Shown: positions 53,166 through 62,342, counted from the stretch's first letter. The stretch is 64,000 nt of DNA from Evansella caseinilytica (GCF_900107275.1 NZ_FNPI01000017.1:1-64000), one strand, 5' to 3'. Made by a program: numbers and translations. The notes: generated by a model not told the origin, from the letters alone.

Positions 53166-53183
53166 TACAGAGTGCCTGGCACC
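53166..53183. repeat. REP half-site 17 at chemoreceptor stop
   Basis: TACAGAGTGCCTGGCACC only, preceded by a decayed centre (CACTTTAATACGTTAA). It touches the stop codon of the chemoreceptor gene. Confidence 0.75.
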
Positions 53184-54890
53184 CTAAACTTTAAATTTTC
53201 TCAAAGTATTTTGCAGTTCTTCGGACATACCTGCCAATTGCTGGGAAGATGAAGATATTTCCTGCAAAGTGGCATTTTGCTGTTCCGCTGCTGCAGCTAC
53301 AGATTGTGTCGAACCGATGGACTCATTGATTAATTGCGCTGTACTTTCAGCAGTTTCAAGCATTTTTTCTGTGTTTTCTCCAATTTTCCCCATACCTTCA
53401 GTTACTTCCTCAATACGCATGGCAACCTGTTGTATCGATTTTGTTAATTCTCCAAAAGCTGCTCCAGCTTGACGAACTGTTTTTTCTCCGCTTTCTACTG
53501 AATTATACGCTGATGTCATTGCAAACGCAGAAGATTCAATATCCTTTTGTATTCCTTCAATAAGCTGCTGTATCTCTCCGGAGGCACCTGTCGTTTGTTC
53601 CGCCAATTTCCTTACTTCATCGGCAACAACCGCAAAACCACGTCCATGCTCTCCAGCGCGCGCTGCTTCAATTGCAGCATTCAATGCCAACAAGTTTGTC
53701 TGTCCCGCCACATTGGAAATCATCTCGACAATGCTGCCAATTTCATTTGATTTTTGCGCAAGGTTTTGAATCGCCACCGACATGTTGTTTGCCATATCCC
53801 GGATTTCATTCATTTGTTCAATCCCCTGCTCAATTACCATGTTTCCGTCTTCAGCAGCTTTCAAAGAATTGTTAGATCTGCCGCGAACCTCGAAAAGATT
53901 TTGCGAATAATTTTTGATATCATCCGATATGGAAATAGCAGCATTTTTATTTTCCTCTGCATGCTGTGATTGCTGCTCCGCGCCATCGGCCACAAACTGG
54001 ATGGACGCCGCAATTTGCTCAGATGCCTGGCTTGATTCCGTTGCGTTGGCAGTAAGCTCTTCAGAAGACGCTGTCAATTGCTCCGACATATCCTGGATTT
54101 GATTTAAGAGGTCTCGTATTTGCCGAACCATTTGATTAATGGAATAACCAAGTACGCCAAGTTCATCCCTCGTTTTATCCGGGAGTTCATTGACTAAAAG
54201 ATTTCCTTTGCTGATTTCATGCGCAGTATCCACCACCCGCGCCAGCGAACGGGAAATTAAAATGCTGATAAAAATAAATAAAGCCGAACCGATGATAACG
54301 GCCAGTCCCATTGCGATCGAAAAAATAAGTCTAGTATTCATAATAATACTGCTGACATCCCCAGCTGCATTATCTGCCTCCGTCTCTAAAAGCTCCGCCA
54401 TTTGATCGAGTTCCACAAAAGCTTCATCACGATAAGTAACGACATTAGCAAGGGATCTAGTAAAACCGGCGTTTACGATTTCATCTACTGACGTCTCAAA
54501 GTTTTGAAATTTTGCCATCACCACGGCAAATTGATCTTCCAGCTTAGAACTGGTAAAGTTCCCATTCAACTCCGTAATAATTTCCTGCATGCTGTCGTTG
54601 GCTGCTGCGTAGCGCTCATTATCAAATGAACCTCTGACGGAATCGGCTACAAGGATGTATTTCGTTTGCATGAAATTGTTTAAATCTTTCACGCTGCTGA
54701 GCTGCTTTGTTACTTGTGCCATCTCATCTGAGTTCGCTTTGATAGATGATAAATAATTGAAGCTGATCCCAAAACCGATGAGCAACAAAACAATCACTAC
54801 TGCAAACGCACTTAGTATTTTCTTTCGAATGTTAAAGTGTTGCCACGACACTACCTTTTTGGATAATGTCAGCTTTTTCAAAAATTTCAC
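53184..54890 (-). CDS. Methyl-accepting chemotaxis protein
   Basis: 568 residues from a GTG. N-terminal basic segment, membrane helix (about 30-48), external four-helix-bundle sensor domain, second helix (about 190-213), HAMP, and a long signalling coil with the highly conserved hairpin [34 protein letters not shown]. No C-terminal NWETF-type CheR tether. It should bind CheW/CheA and steer motility toward or from an unknown small ligand. No other chemotaxis genes nearby, as is usual for receptors in bacilli. Confidence 0.95.
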   Translation of the reverse strand: MKFLKKLTLSKKVVSWQHFNIRKKILSAFAVVIVLLLIGFGISFNYLSSIKANSDEMAQVTKQLSSVKDLNNFMQTKYILVADSVRGSFDNERYAAANDSMQEIITELNGNFTSSKLEDQFAVVMAKFQNFETSVDEIVNAGFTRSLANVVTYRDEAFVELDQMAELLETEADNAAGDVSSIIMNTRLIFSIAMGLAVIIGSALFIFISILISRSLARVVDTAHEISKGNLLVNELPDKTRDELGVLGYSINQMVRQIRDLLNQIQDMSEQLTASSEELTANATESSQASEQIAASIQFVADGAEQQSQHAEENKNAAISISDDIKNYSQNLFEVRGRSNNSLKAAEDGNMVIEQGIEQMNEIRDMANNMSVAIQNLAQKSNEIGSIVEMISNVAGQTNLLALNAAIEAARAGEHGRGFAVVADEVRKLAEQTTGASGEIQQLIEGIQKDIESSAFAMTSAYNSVESGEKTVRQAGAAFGELTKSIQQVAMRIEEVTEGMGKIGENTEKMLETAESTAQLINESIGSTQSVAAAAEQQNATLQEISSSSQQLAGMSEELQNTLRKFKV

Positions 54891-55026
54891 TGCAAGTTCA
54901 ACCCCTACGAAATAATATTTAAAAATAACATTTTTATCATACCAAAGGCTCAGTCAGGAAAAAATAATTCGGATAAAATTTTACATATAAGAGTAAAAAG
55001 ACCCATGACTTTTATTTTGAACGACA

Positions 55027-55076
55027 GGTGCCAGGCACTTTATGATGCTTTAAAGCATCATAGAGTGCCTGGCACC
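55027..55076. repeat. REP element 18
   Basis: GGTGCCAGGCACTTTATGAT, GCTTTAAAGC, ATCATAGAGTGCCTGGCACC. It is 5 bp past the stop codon of the two-helix membrane protein gene. Confidence 0.9.
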
Positions 55077-55081
55077 TCAAC

Positions 55082-56059
55082 CTAGCTATTTTTTTCAGTA
55101 ATTTGATTTTTGGTAATTTCCACATGGATTTTCTGCTTTCGATTCAAAAATAAATAATAATGATTGACTAGTGGCGCTGAACTTATCATGTAAGGCTTTT
55201 TCTTGTATTTTTCATGGCAGTATTTGCTAAGATTGATAAAGATATCAAATGGTACATCAACATCACCAAGTGGGTTATTGTTGGAATTATCAGTCTTTTC
55301 TAGATGAACTTTGTCTTCCTTAACAATTCTCTCGATAGGCGGTGCTGTACTTCTCTTACTCAACCCGAACAGTTGCTTTTTTTGGTTTTTTTCGACACTA
55401 TGGCGGTCCTTCCGGCTTCTTTGAATACTCGCAAAATCATATGTATTCAACTCATCTTTCATTGCATTCCGATCGCGATCGCCATCACCTGTACCCCCTG
55501 TGGCAACTTCCTGATTTTTTAACGCCTCGTATACTGATGTTTTCACGGATAAATTGTTGTCCGCTGCCGTTTCTTCCCCGCCCGCTTCAATGGCTGCGTT
55601 ATTCAAAGGAACCTTTTTTAACAGCCCAAGCTTAGCGTTGTCAACAGCATCACTTGTTTTTTCCAATACAGCCGACATGCTTTTCGGTTGCTCAGACACA
55701 GTTCTTCCACCTGCTTCCGACTTCACCGCAGCTTCGTTCCTTTTCCTTTCCTGCTTGCTTTTTTCCAACACCTGCAGCGGCTGATGAACGGATGCTGCAA
55801 TATTCCATGGATCAGCTACTGTTAAGGGGCTCCGCTTTCTGGCAGTTGCCAAATTTACTTTGTCAATAACGTGAGCTATTCCAAAGAAAATTATTCCGGT
55901 GACAAAGCTGAAATAAACCCACAACGGCGAAAAATACATCCTCATTTCCGCAAACAGCGTGTCGACGGCAAGGCTGCTCAAAACATAAGCAACAAAAATT
56001 CCGATCATGACAACCAGCGTTCCTATCACCTTAAAAAAAACAGTAGCAGTACTTTTCAT
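55082..56059 (-). CDS. Unknown membrane protein with two N-terminal helices
   Basis: About 325 residues from the ATG at 56059 with GGAGGAGGG upstream; in-frame starts further out lack such a site. Two hydrophobic helices (about 8-32 and 44-66), then a long polar, low-complexity, probably disordered region (about 75-270), and a short ordered-looking C-terminus (VPFDIFINLSKYCHEKYKKK ... YYLFLNRKQKIHVEI). I recognise no family. Single-gene unit, with a REP directly after it. Confidence 0.7.
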   Translation of the reverse strand: MKSTATVFFKVIGTLVVMIGIFVAYVLSSLAVDTLFAEMRMYFSPLWVYFSFVTGIIFFGIAHVIDKVNLATARKRSPLTVADPWNIAASVHQPLQVLEKSKQERKRNEAAVKSEAGGRTVSEQPKSMSAVLEKTSDAVDNAKLGLLKKVPLNNAAIEAGGEETAADNNLSVKTSVYEALKNQEVATGGTGDGDRDRNAMKDELNTYDFASIQRSRKDRHSVEKNQKKQLFGLSKRSTAPPIERIVKEDKVHLEKTDNSNNNPLGDVDVPFDIFINLSKYCHEKYKKKPYMISSAPLVNHYYLFLNRKQKIHVEITKNQITEKNS

Positions 56060-56449
56060 TGTACCCTCCTCCATATGGATTACCAACACTTGTAATGTTT
56101 GGACTTGAGAAAATTCGGAAGTTACGAAAAAAAATTCGCAATAAAGCCGGCCGTTTCCCTGCGATCAGGATGACATCAGTTTTTCATTAGTGATCGTTAG
56201 ACTGGCAGGTGCATCGGCAAGTTGGTGGCATGGGATTACCTTATATCATATGAAAGATATTCTTCTGTTTGCCCACAATTTTTAGGTTGTAACTGTAGAT
56301 TGTTGCTCAATTCTCAGTTGCATGAGGCTTACCTCAATCATTGCAGTTAAAAATAGCCCTCCTCACCTGATCTATCGTTTGTACAACTCTTTCCGCTACG
56401 ACTTTTATTACTTCAATTATATATTTCCAAAAAATGACTTGCAACAATA
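56060..56449. other. 390-bp gap
   Basis: AT-rich, no gene or known element recognised apart from REP element 19 at its left boundary with the GH88-like gene. Probably holds the promoter of the gene at 55082-56059. Confidence 0.4.
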
Positions 56450-56500
56450 AAGTGCCAGGCACCCTATGACACGGTGAAGTGTCACAGAGTGCCTGGCACC
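56450..56500. repeat. REP element 19 at the GH88-like stop
   Basis: AAGTGCCAGGCACCCTATGA, centre CACGGTGAAGTG, TCACAGAGTGCCTGGCACC. Overlaps the stop codon by 1 bp. Arms mix both subtypes. Confidence 0.88.
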
Positions 56501-57630
56501 TAAAACAACCCGCTTGCTCCTTTCAGCATCGCCAGCCCTTCCACAAAATAATAGTCACCATAAATCAGCGGAACATCGACATTGCTGCCGGACGGAAAAT
56601 GACTTGTTCCGTGCAGAAGCAAGCCTTCCTCATCATTGCGCGCTACCGCTTCCCAAACACCGTAATTTTCATACAATGACCTCAGAATTTTCTCACCGGC
56701 GCCCCGGTAAACATCCGCCTCGCTCGCCGGAACAAGCCTTCCAAGCAGCACAAGCCCGCACGCTCCAATGGCCCCTGCCGATGAGTCACGAACGGCGGAA
56801 ACCCCTGCCGGAAGACGGAAATCCCAATGCGGCACCGAATCCTCCGGAAGATGGGCCACAAAGAAATGCGCCACCTGCTGCGAAGCAAATAAATACTCCT
56901 TTTTGCCAGTATAGTTATAGCAGAGCGCCAGGCCATACAACGCCCACGCCGTTCCCCGCGACCACGCCGACTCCGCAGAGTATCCCTGACCGCCGAGAAA
57001 CTCCGCCACCTCCCCGCTTTCACTGTCAAACCGCACAATATGACGAACCGAACCGTCATCACGGATAAAGTGGCGCACCACCGTATCCGCATGCAGTTGA
57101 GCCGCCACCTTGAACCGCGGATCTCCCGTCTCCTCCGCCGCCCAGAATAACAACGGCAAATTCATGCAGCAGTCAATGATCGCCCAGCCCGTATTATCTT
57201 CCCCTTCCGTCCACGGATTCCACGCCCGGATATACTGCCCCGCAGCATTGAAACGTCCTAGCAGCAACGTCGCAGCCAGCAGCGCTCGTTTCCGCGAACG
57301 CTCCCCGCCGAGCAGCCGGTAGCGCGTCAGACTCGTCAACGTCCACATAAAACCGATGTCATGATCCAGCGTAAAAAAATCCTCGATCACCTGATCCAGC
57401 TTCTCCTCACATGCCTCCGCCAGCTGTCGGAAGCTCTCCTCCCCGGAATCTCGGTACAGCAGCCACAACAGCCCGGGCCAAAACCCCGCCGTCCACCAGT
57501 GCGGACGCTCCAGAACATACACTCCCCCCTGACTGGCATGCGGGAAAGCAGCCCCGATCCGCTTGCTCGTCCGCCCAACCTTATTCAACACCTGCTCCCA
57601 CGCTTCATCAACCCAGCTTTCTTTCTCCAT
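56500..57630 (-). CDS. GH88/GH105-like unsaturated uronyl hydrolase
   Basis: About 376 residues from the ATG at 57630, with GGAGAGG just upstream (a GTG at 57642 is less likely). (alpha/alpha)6-barrel features: WWTAGFWPGLLWLLY, LDHDIGFMW with the conserved Asp, TGWAIIDCCMNLPLLFWAAEE with the second conserved Asp, SAWSRGTAWALYGLAL, and SNVDVPLIYGDYYFVEGL. GH88 enzymes hydrate and release the unsaturated uronic acid left by polysaccharide lyases. No signal peptide, so it should act in the cytoplasm on imported oligosaccharides. Fits the heparinase-like neighbour. Noticeably GC-rich. Confidence 0.88.
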   Translation of the reverse strand: MEKESWVDEAWEQVLNKVGRTSKRIGAAFPHASQGGVYVLERPHWWTAGFWPGLLWLLYRDSGEESFRQLAEACEEKLDQVIEDFFTLDHDIGFMWTLTSLTRYRLLGGERSRKRALLAATLLLGRFNAAGQYIRAWNPWTEGEDNTGWAIIDCCMNLPLLFWAAEETGDPRFKVAAQLHADTVVRHFIRDDGSVRHIVRFDSESGEVAEFLGGQGYSAESAWSRGTAWALYGLALCYNYTGKKEYLFASQQVAHFFVAHLPEDSVPHWDFRLPAGVSAVRDSSAGAIGACGLVLLGRLVPASEADVYRGAGEKILRSLYENYGVWEAVARNDEEGLLLHGTSHFPSGSNVDVPLIYGDYYFVEGLAMLKGASGLF

Positions 57631-57764
57631 CCGCCTCTCCACCTTCCATGTTCGATTTTTTTGTGAAAAATTTATTGCTTCCTTTCACCCCTTGTTCAGC
57701 CGACCCTTTCATCACGAGCACCACCATCGGATCACAACGTTGTTCTTTTCCCGCTGGAACAAAA

Positions 57765-57944
57765 AAGGCTGCCGCGGTACCACTCCGTTTTTCGCTCTCC
57801 CCTCCCGGCTGGTGCGGAATATCCCGAATAGGGAACTGGGAAACTCTCGAAGAAAAAGGCGTGCCGATGTTTGTATTAGTGCTTTTGATAGACATCCTGC
57901 GCTAAACCGGTGATTCGGCAGGAAATGAGAGCGCGCCCTTGTTA
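57765..57944 (-). promoter_or_regulatory. T-box-like leader fragment before the GH88-like gene
   Basis: On the minus strand 57786-57772 reads GGAGTGGTACCGCGG, the T-box hallmark that forms the antiterminator bulge binding the tRNA acceptor end. It is followed by CAGCC and T6. Upstream are AGAG-type and ACCAGCCGGGAGGGG stretches, but only about 157 nt are available before the preceding stop codon, less than a usual full T-box leader. I could not fold a convincing specifier stem or terminator. The downstream gene is not an amino-acid gene, so this may be a relic. Confidence 0.4.
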
Positions 57945-59909
57945 TTAGTTACAGCTTCTGTTCGGAGTAATCTCCATCACGCATTCCCTATTGTGAATAA
58001 TCGCCCATTTTTTCACCGGTAGCAGTTCCATTGTTTTTCCGGAAGCCTCAGAAAAAACCGGTATTTTTTCCGCAGTTTGCGGCAAGGATTCTTCACGCAT
58101 GAAAAGTTGCGGTGCCGCCGACCATTTTTCGTGTACATCACCAGTACCGGCATGAGCAAATACCGCCGTTCCATACCATGTCACGCCTTGTTCCACCGCC
58201 CCCTTCAATGCCGGAATGTACGCCGGGCTGGCATGAAGAACATTGGTGTTCGGATCAGCTGTAACGAGCTGTTCCGTGCGGTCTCCCAGAAGGTTGACCA
58301 CCCCGCTTGTACCCCATGGAAAAACAGCGGCAATACCGCTTGCCGCTTGAAGGCGGGTACATGAAATATCGTTTAGCGGCAAAGAATGTTGCCCGTATTT
58401 TTCCAACGGCACGGAAAAGCCTCCTTCCATCGTATCCAGCTTCCGCTTGGAGTCAATGCGGTGAAGCCGGATATGCCATTCGTTTACCGGAACGAGCCAC
58501 GTTTCCACGGTGACATCCCGCCATGGCTTCCACCGCGAATACAAAGCACCAGACTGCCATGCTGCCGCCTCACATTGTTTCCTGCCCCGGAAATAACCGT
58601 CCTTTTCACTGAGAAACAGCATGGAATCACCGCCAATTTGACCGTCTCCGTACAAGCCTTTTTGAATCGAAAAACCGAACTGGTTCGAATAAGCAAATTT
58701 GGCGTATTTCGCATCATTTTGTCCATGAATTGAATTCATATGCTGACCTGATGTAAGAGCATATACATGAGATTGTTCCTCATTTCGGCAGATCATCATT
58801 TTCGGGTGAGAAAAATACTTGATTTTTTCCAAGTCGGGCAACGGCTGCTCCGCCGACATCCACAGCGGATGATCCTCTGGAAGCGCCAGGACGGCAAGCG
58901 TCTTCAGCGCCCAGTACGGAGAGCCTGGACTGTTATAGTTTTCCGCCATCATTAAATTCGGGTAAGCATAGCCGATCGTCAACACACCATCGCCGGTAAA
59001 AATCGGCTGCTGCATCCACCAGCGGAGATGACGCAGCACCATGCCTTTCACGACACCCCAATCCAGCGCTTCCACTCTTGCCAAGGCAAGGGCACCCCAA
59101 AAGGCGGCTTGGGCAAAGCGGTATGTCAAGCTTCTCCCGAACGGAAGCGCCGAGCCGTCCGCCGCAAACCAGTACGGAAAATCTTTTGCAAACAAAGCGG
59201 CACGATCCATGTATACTTGCGATCTTTCCGGGTCTTTCTCCCGCATGATATTGGCGTATAAAAGTCCGTAAAAGTGAAAGGCGAACGGAATATAGTAATC
59301 TAGCTGAGGATTATTTCCATCAGAATACCAGCCGTCTCCCAGATAGTACGACTCGATTCTGTCAAATGCCTCCTGCTGCTTTTCTTGATCGTACGGCATA
59401 CCCACCGCCGCCAAACCGATGTTGACTAATATTCTAAAAAACTGCCAGTTATTATTCACCAGCTGAAACGAATTGATTTGGTTCAGCCAATTGTAAAGAT
59501 TCTGCCTTTCCTGCGGGCGGAGCGGTTCCCAAATTTTTTCTGGAACAAGCGCCAGTCCGTATCCGAACGCCGCCATTTCCACCATTCGCTGATCGGTGCC
59601 GGAAATCTTCCCCCAATACGCTTCATGGCTCGGGTCGGTTCCGCTTCTGATTCCCTCCAGATAGTCTATCCACAACTCGGAATCCTGCCCGCCTGCAGTC
59701 AGAGGAATAAGCCCCCACAGCACCCTGGAGAACGCTTCCATTCCAGCGATATTTAAACCGTAATGGACATTTGTTTCACCAAGATGTATTCGCGAGCGAC
59801 TTGCGGTGAAGTATTTTTTCAGCGGACTGCTGAGCTGGTGAAACAGGAGCGCCACATCGTCCCTGGTGCGAAGCGGATTGCTTCGGATGGATGAAGCTAC
59901 GTCATTCAT
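57945..59909 (-). CDS. DUF2264 family protein
   Basis: About 654 residues. The ATG at 59909 (MNDVASSIRSNPLRTRDDV) follows GGGGGAGGT by 10 nt; a TTG at 59930 lies inside that site. It shows DUF2264 traits: NPLRTRDDVALLFHQL, NNNWQFFRILVN, DGWYSDGNNPQLDYYIPFA, and a Trp/Tyr-rich alpha/alpha-barrel half followed by a beta-rich half. The family is often found in loci for breakdown of uronate-containing polysaccharides; its reaction is not established. No signal peptide, so cytoplasmic. Confidence 0.82.
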   Translation of the reverse strand: MNDVASSIRSNPLRTRDDVALLFHQLSSPLKKYFTASRSRIHLGETNVHYGLNIAGMEAFSRVLWGLIPLTAGGQDSELWIDYLEGIRSGTDPSHEAYWGKISGTDQRMVEMAAFGYGLALVPEKIWEPLRPQERQNLYNWLNQINSFQLVNNNWQFFRILVNIGLAAVGMPYDQEKQQEAFDRIESYYLGDGWYSDGNNPQLDYYIPFAFHFYGLLYANIMREKDPERSQVYMDRAALFAKDFPYWFAADGSALPFGRSLTYRFAQAAFWGALALARVEALDWGVVKGMVLRHLRWWMQQPIFTGDGVLTIGYAYPNLMMAENYNSPGSPYWALKTLAVLALPEDHPLWMSAEQPLPDLEKIKYFSHPKMMICRNEEQSHVYALTSGQHMNSIHGQNDAKYAKFAYSNQFGFSIQKGLYGDGQIGGDSMLFLSEKDGYFRGRKQCEAAAWQSGALYSRWKPWRDVTVETWLVPVNEWHIRLHRIDSKRKLDTMEGGFSVPLEKYGQHSLPLNDISCTRLQAASGIAAVFPWGTSGVVNLLGDRTEQLVTADPNTNVLHASPAYIPALKGAVEQGVTWYGTAVFAHAGTGDVHEKWSAAPQLFMREESLPQTAEKIPVFSEASGKTMELLPVKKWAIIHNRECVMEITPNRSCN

Positions 59910-59963
59910 AGGATTATTTACCTCCCCCAATAAAGTTTACGAAATCAGCCTTCTTTTTCATTC

Positions 59964-60267
59964 AAGAGCGTGTTCAAAAAGGCAATGGTTCCGCTCGATG
60001 CGCTCCAATTCCGCCGCTGCTCACGTCCTATGAGCAACGGCGGAATGTCGACATCCTGACTCCGGGAAAACCACTCATAGATGGCATTTAAAGAACACAT
60101 CGGCTTCGCTCATTGTCTCATCCTGCGCAGGCATAGCTCGCCGAATATCCAAGTGCTTTTCTAGCGCGATGACACGATGAGACAGCTCACAGCATCTCAG
60201 TGTAGTGTAGCTTGTTGCTTCGTGTATGTTCAAAAAGATAAAGTGCGTTCTTTTTGAACATACACTT
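59964..60267 (-). repeat. Long dispersed element, copy 3 (304 bp, inverted)
   Basis: On the minus strand it begins AGTGTATGTTCAAAAAGAAC with a hairpin and ends CCTTTTTGAACACGCTCTT. Same inner blocks as the copies at 22399 and 29438, including GACATTCCGCCGTTGCTCA and ATCGAGCGGAACCATTGCC. The first 38 bp overlap the 3' end of the heparinase-like gene, giving its last codons. Confidence 0.78.
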
Positions 60268-62155
60268 CAAACTGAAACTCCACGACAACCGTCAGCGTGC
60301 TTTCCTTTGTTTTTACATGAAAATCAAGGAGTGTCACCTGCTGTTTTTCACCGAAATGATCGGTATATGCTGCTGTTTTCCAGCGTGGTTCCAGCAGTTC
60401 CTGCTGATACAATATCGCCAGTTTTCCTTCTCTGCCTGATAAGACAAGCTTATTTTCTTCTTGCTCTATCGTTTGAAGCGGCGTGATAAAGCGTTCAACC
60501 ACAGCGGCTTCGGAGGACAGCCCCGCGGAAAAATCAAAGGAGTCCTTGAGCGTCAACCGTGGATGAGTTGATTTCTTCCAGGTGAATGTCCTTATAAGAC
60601 GTCGAAGCCCCGGAGCCTCATAGGCATTAGTCATGTCAAGCACAAACACATCGGTTTCCGCTTCAGTCATCGCGGCTTCCACCGTTGCAAACCGCTGTTT
60701 TCCTGGGAGTTGCTCGCGCTGATGAATAATCGGTACTGAATGACCGCCGGAGCTGGTGCATAAAAAGGTATAGCGTTTCTCCCCGAAATAGTCGCGGCTG
60801 TATAAACCCGAACCGATATCGCACAGGAAAGCTTCGCCGTTTTTATACAGCATGAAGTGGCCGATATCATTGTGATTATGTGGTTCGTCATTATGGCCGC
60901 CTTTCGCCGCGAAAGCATATTGGGCGGCCGCTGACGTATGGCGTGACAGGACCCATTGGGAAGCAGGAAAAAAAACGGTGCCGTCCGGCCAGTCTTCCAC
61001 TTGTTTTTCTTCATCGAACCAAAGTAAATTCCGGAATGCAACGGGCCAGCGACTGCAATGATCATCCGTGTAGCCGGCGCATATATCAACCGGCGGCACA
61101 TGAAAATCAGCATAAACGTTCTTCAAGTAATGACTCATTCCGGAAAACGGGCGGGTGTTTGCAAGGGTGTCGGAAAAGTTAACCGCTATATGTTGATGAA
61201 TAAAGCACCGCTGTTGAAAAAGAGCGATTTGCCGAACCTTTTCTTTGTGAAATAAATTCACCTGTCCTGCGGTTGCTATTTGGAGCAGGTCGGCAAAATA
61301 AACAAAGAAACCGAACCCGTACTGCCAATATGTATATCCTTCCAGGCAGGCGCCGTCATCATCAAAACCCGTTAAATAATTTTCGAGGGCGGCAAGCACC
61401 TTCTCCAATATTCCCGCCAAATCATCCATATTTTTTATTAAATGGATCGCGGCAGCGCCGATGGAACCAGCGCAGACGGCAGCCCAATTATGCTCCGCTG
61501 TTTCCCAGGAATAGGACGAGTGGATATACGGGTGAAAAACTCGCTGATATACTTCGCGCACCACGCGGTGATACAAAAATGGATCGATAACATCTTCGGT
61601 CAGACGGATAATTTCGCTTAACGTAAATGCTGTTTCCGCGGCAAATAAATCAATGGACGGAGGAGGCTGTGCAGCGGCGGCGACTGGCGATTTCCCACTG
61701 GGATCTGGAAGCAGTTGCATTCCGGAGACATCGGCGGTCTTGCCTTCACCGTTCCAATCGAGATGAGCGGGCAAGCACCAAGTATATTCATTGCAGACAG
61801 ACCAAACAGCGTTTTCCAGTTGTGTGCGATACACATCGTTTTCCGGTTCCAGCAATGTCATGATAGCAAACGTATTTAGCCGCCTTCGCTTTAAAAAATA
61901 CGCCTGCTCATACCGCTTTCTGGCACCGGTTTTCGCAAACTCGACAAAGACAGCATAGGGAATTTCCACATCCGGCAGCAGTTGCAGCCGCTCCGCCTCC
62001 CCGCGGATTTCTACCAGTGCCGGTTGCAACGCGTCGGATTGCTGGATCCGCCGCCCCCAGCTTGCCTGTTCTTCCCGGCTGCCGAAGAACAAACCTGCTG
62101 CTCCGTGACGTTTATGACTTTTTGCAAGAATATGTTTCAATTTGTTGCGTTCCAA
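60230..62155 (-). CDS. Heparinase II/III-like protein
   Basis: 641 residues from a TTG with AAAGGAAGACC upstream; no ATG fits. N-terminal (alpha/alpha)-barrel with AEHNWAAVCAGSIGAAAIHL and GYTYWQYGFGFFVYF, then the heparinase II/III beta-domain with FAAKGGHNDEPHNHNDIGHF and FLCDIGSGLYSRDYF. The family cleaves uronate polysaccharides or oligosaccharides by beta-elimination. No signal peptide, so probably an intracellular oligo-lyase acting before the GH88-like enzyme. The final residues EVYVQKERTLSF come from a dispersed element, which replaced the original terminus. Confidence 0.86.
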   Translation of the reverse strand: MERNKLKHILAKSHKRHGAAGLFFGSREEQASWGRRIQQSDALQPALVEIRGEAERLQLLPDVEIPYAVFVEFAKTGARKRYEQAYFLKRRRLNTFAIMTLLEPENDVYRTQLENAVWSVCNEYTWCLPAHLDWNGEGKTADVSGMQLLPDPSGKSPVAAAAQPPPSIDLFAAETAFTLSEIIRLTEDVIDPFLYHRVVREVYQRVFHPYIHSSYSWETAEHNWAAVCAGSIGAAAIHLIKNMDDLAGILEKVLAALENYLTGFDDDGACLEGYTYWQYGFGFFVYFADLLQIATAGQVNLFHKEKVRQIALFQQRCFIHQHIAVNFSDTLANTRPFSGMSHYLKNVYADFHVPPVDICAGYTDDHCSRWPVAFRNLLWFDEEKQVEDWPDGTVFFPASQWVLSRHTSAAAQYAFAAKGGHNDEPHNHNDIGHFMLYKNGEAFLCDIGSGLYSRDYFGEKRYTFLCTSSGGHSVPIIHQREQLPGKQRFATVEAAMTEAETDVFVLDMTNAYEAPGLRRLIRTFTWKKSTHPRLTLKDSFDFSAGLSSEAAVVERFITPLQTIEQEENKLVLSGREGKLAILYQQELLEPRWKTAAYTDHFGEKQQVTLLDFHVKTKESTLTVVVEFQFEVYVQKERTLSF

Positions 62156-62225
62156 ACTTGGTCTTCCTTTCTTCTTTAGTTTCTTGCCGCTGCTATGTTC
62201 CTTCTTTATTAATCATCCCATTTTA

Positions 62226-62241
62226 TTGTAAACATTTACAA
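62226..62241. promoter_or_regulatory. Candidate operator upstream of the heparinase-like gene
   Basis: TTGTAAACATTTACAA, a palindrome with 7-bp arms. Its inner 14 bp differ from the cre consensus at one defined position (A for the central G), so it may be a weak cre or a site of another LacI-type regulator. It lies 71 bp before the TTG start. Confidence 0.5.
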
Positions 62242-62292
62242 TTGCCGAGGAAATATTATGTTATTGATCAGCGTATAAAAATGTGGAAGAAA

Positions 62293-62342
62293 GGTGCCAG
62301 GCACTCTGTCGCACTTCACCGTGCCGCAGAGTGCCTGGCACC
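62293..62342. repeat. REP element 20 in the response-regulator 3' end
   Basis: GGTGCCAGGCACTCTGTCGC, ACTTCACCGT, GCCGCAGAGTGCCTGGCACC. The last codons and stop codon of the regulator gene are within it. Confidence 0.9.

Noticed and set aside
29959-62342. Palindromes considered as a CRISPR array
   Set aside because: Spacing is hundreds to thousands of bases, units are self-complementary, and no cas genes are present.
29959-62342. Palindromes considered as ordinary transcription terminators
   Set aside because: They have the same outer core everywhere, mostly lack T-runs, and two genes also have separate real terminators; a mobile REP family with a RAYT explains them better, though they may still stop transcription.
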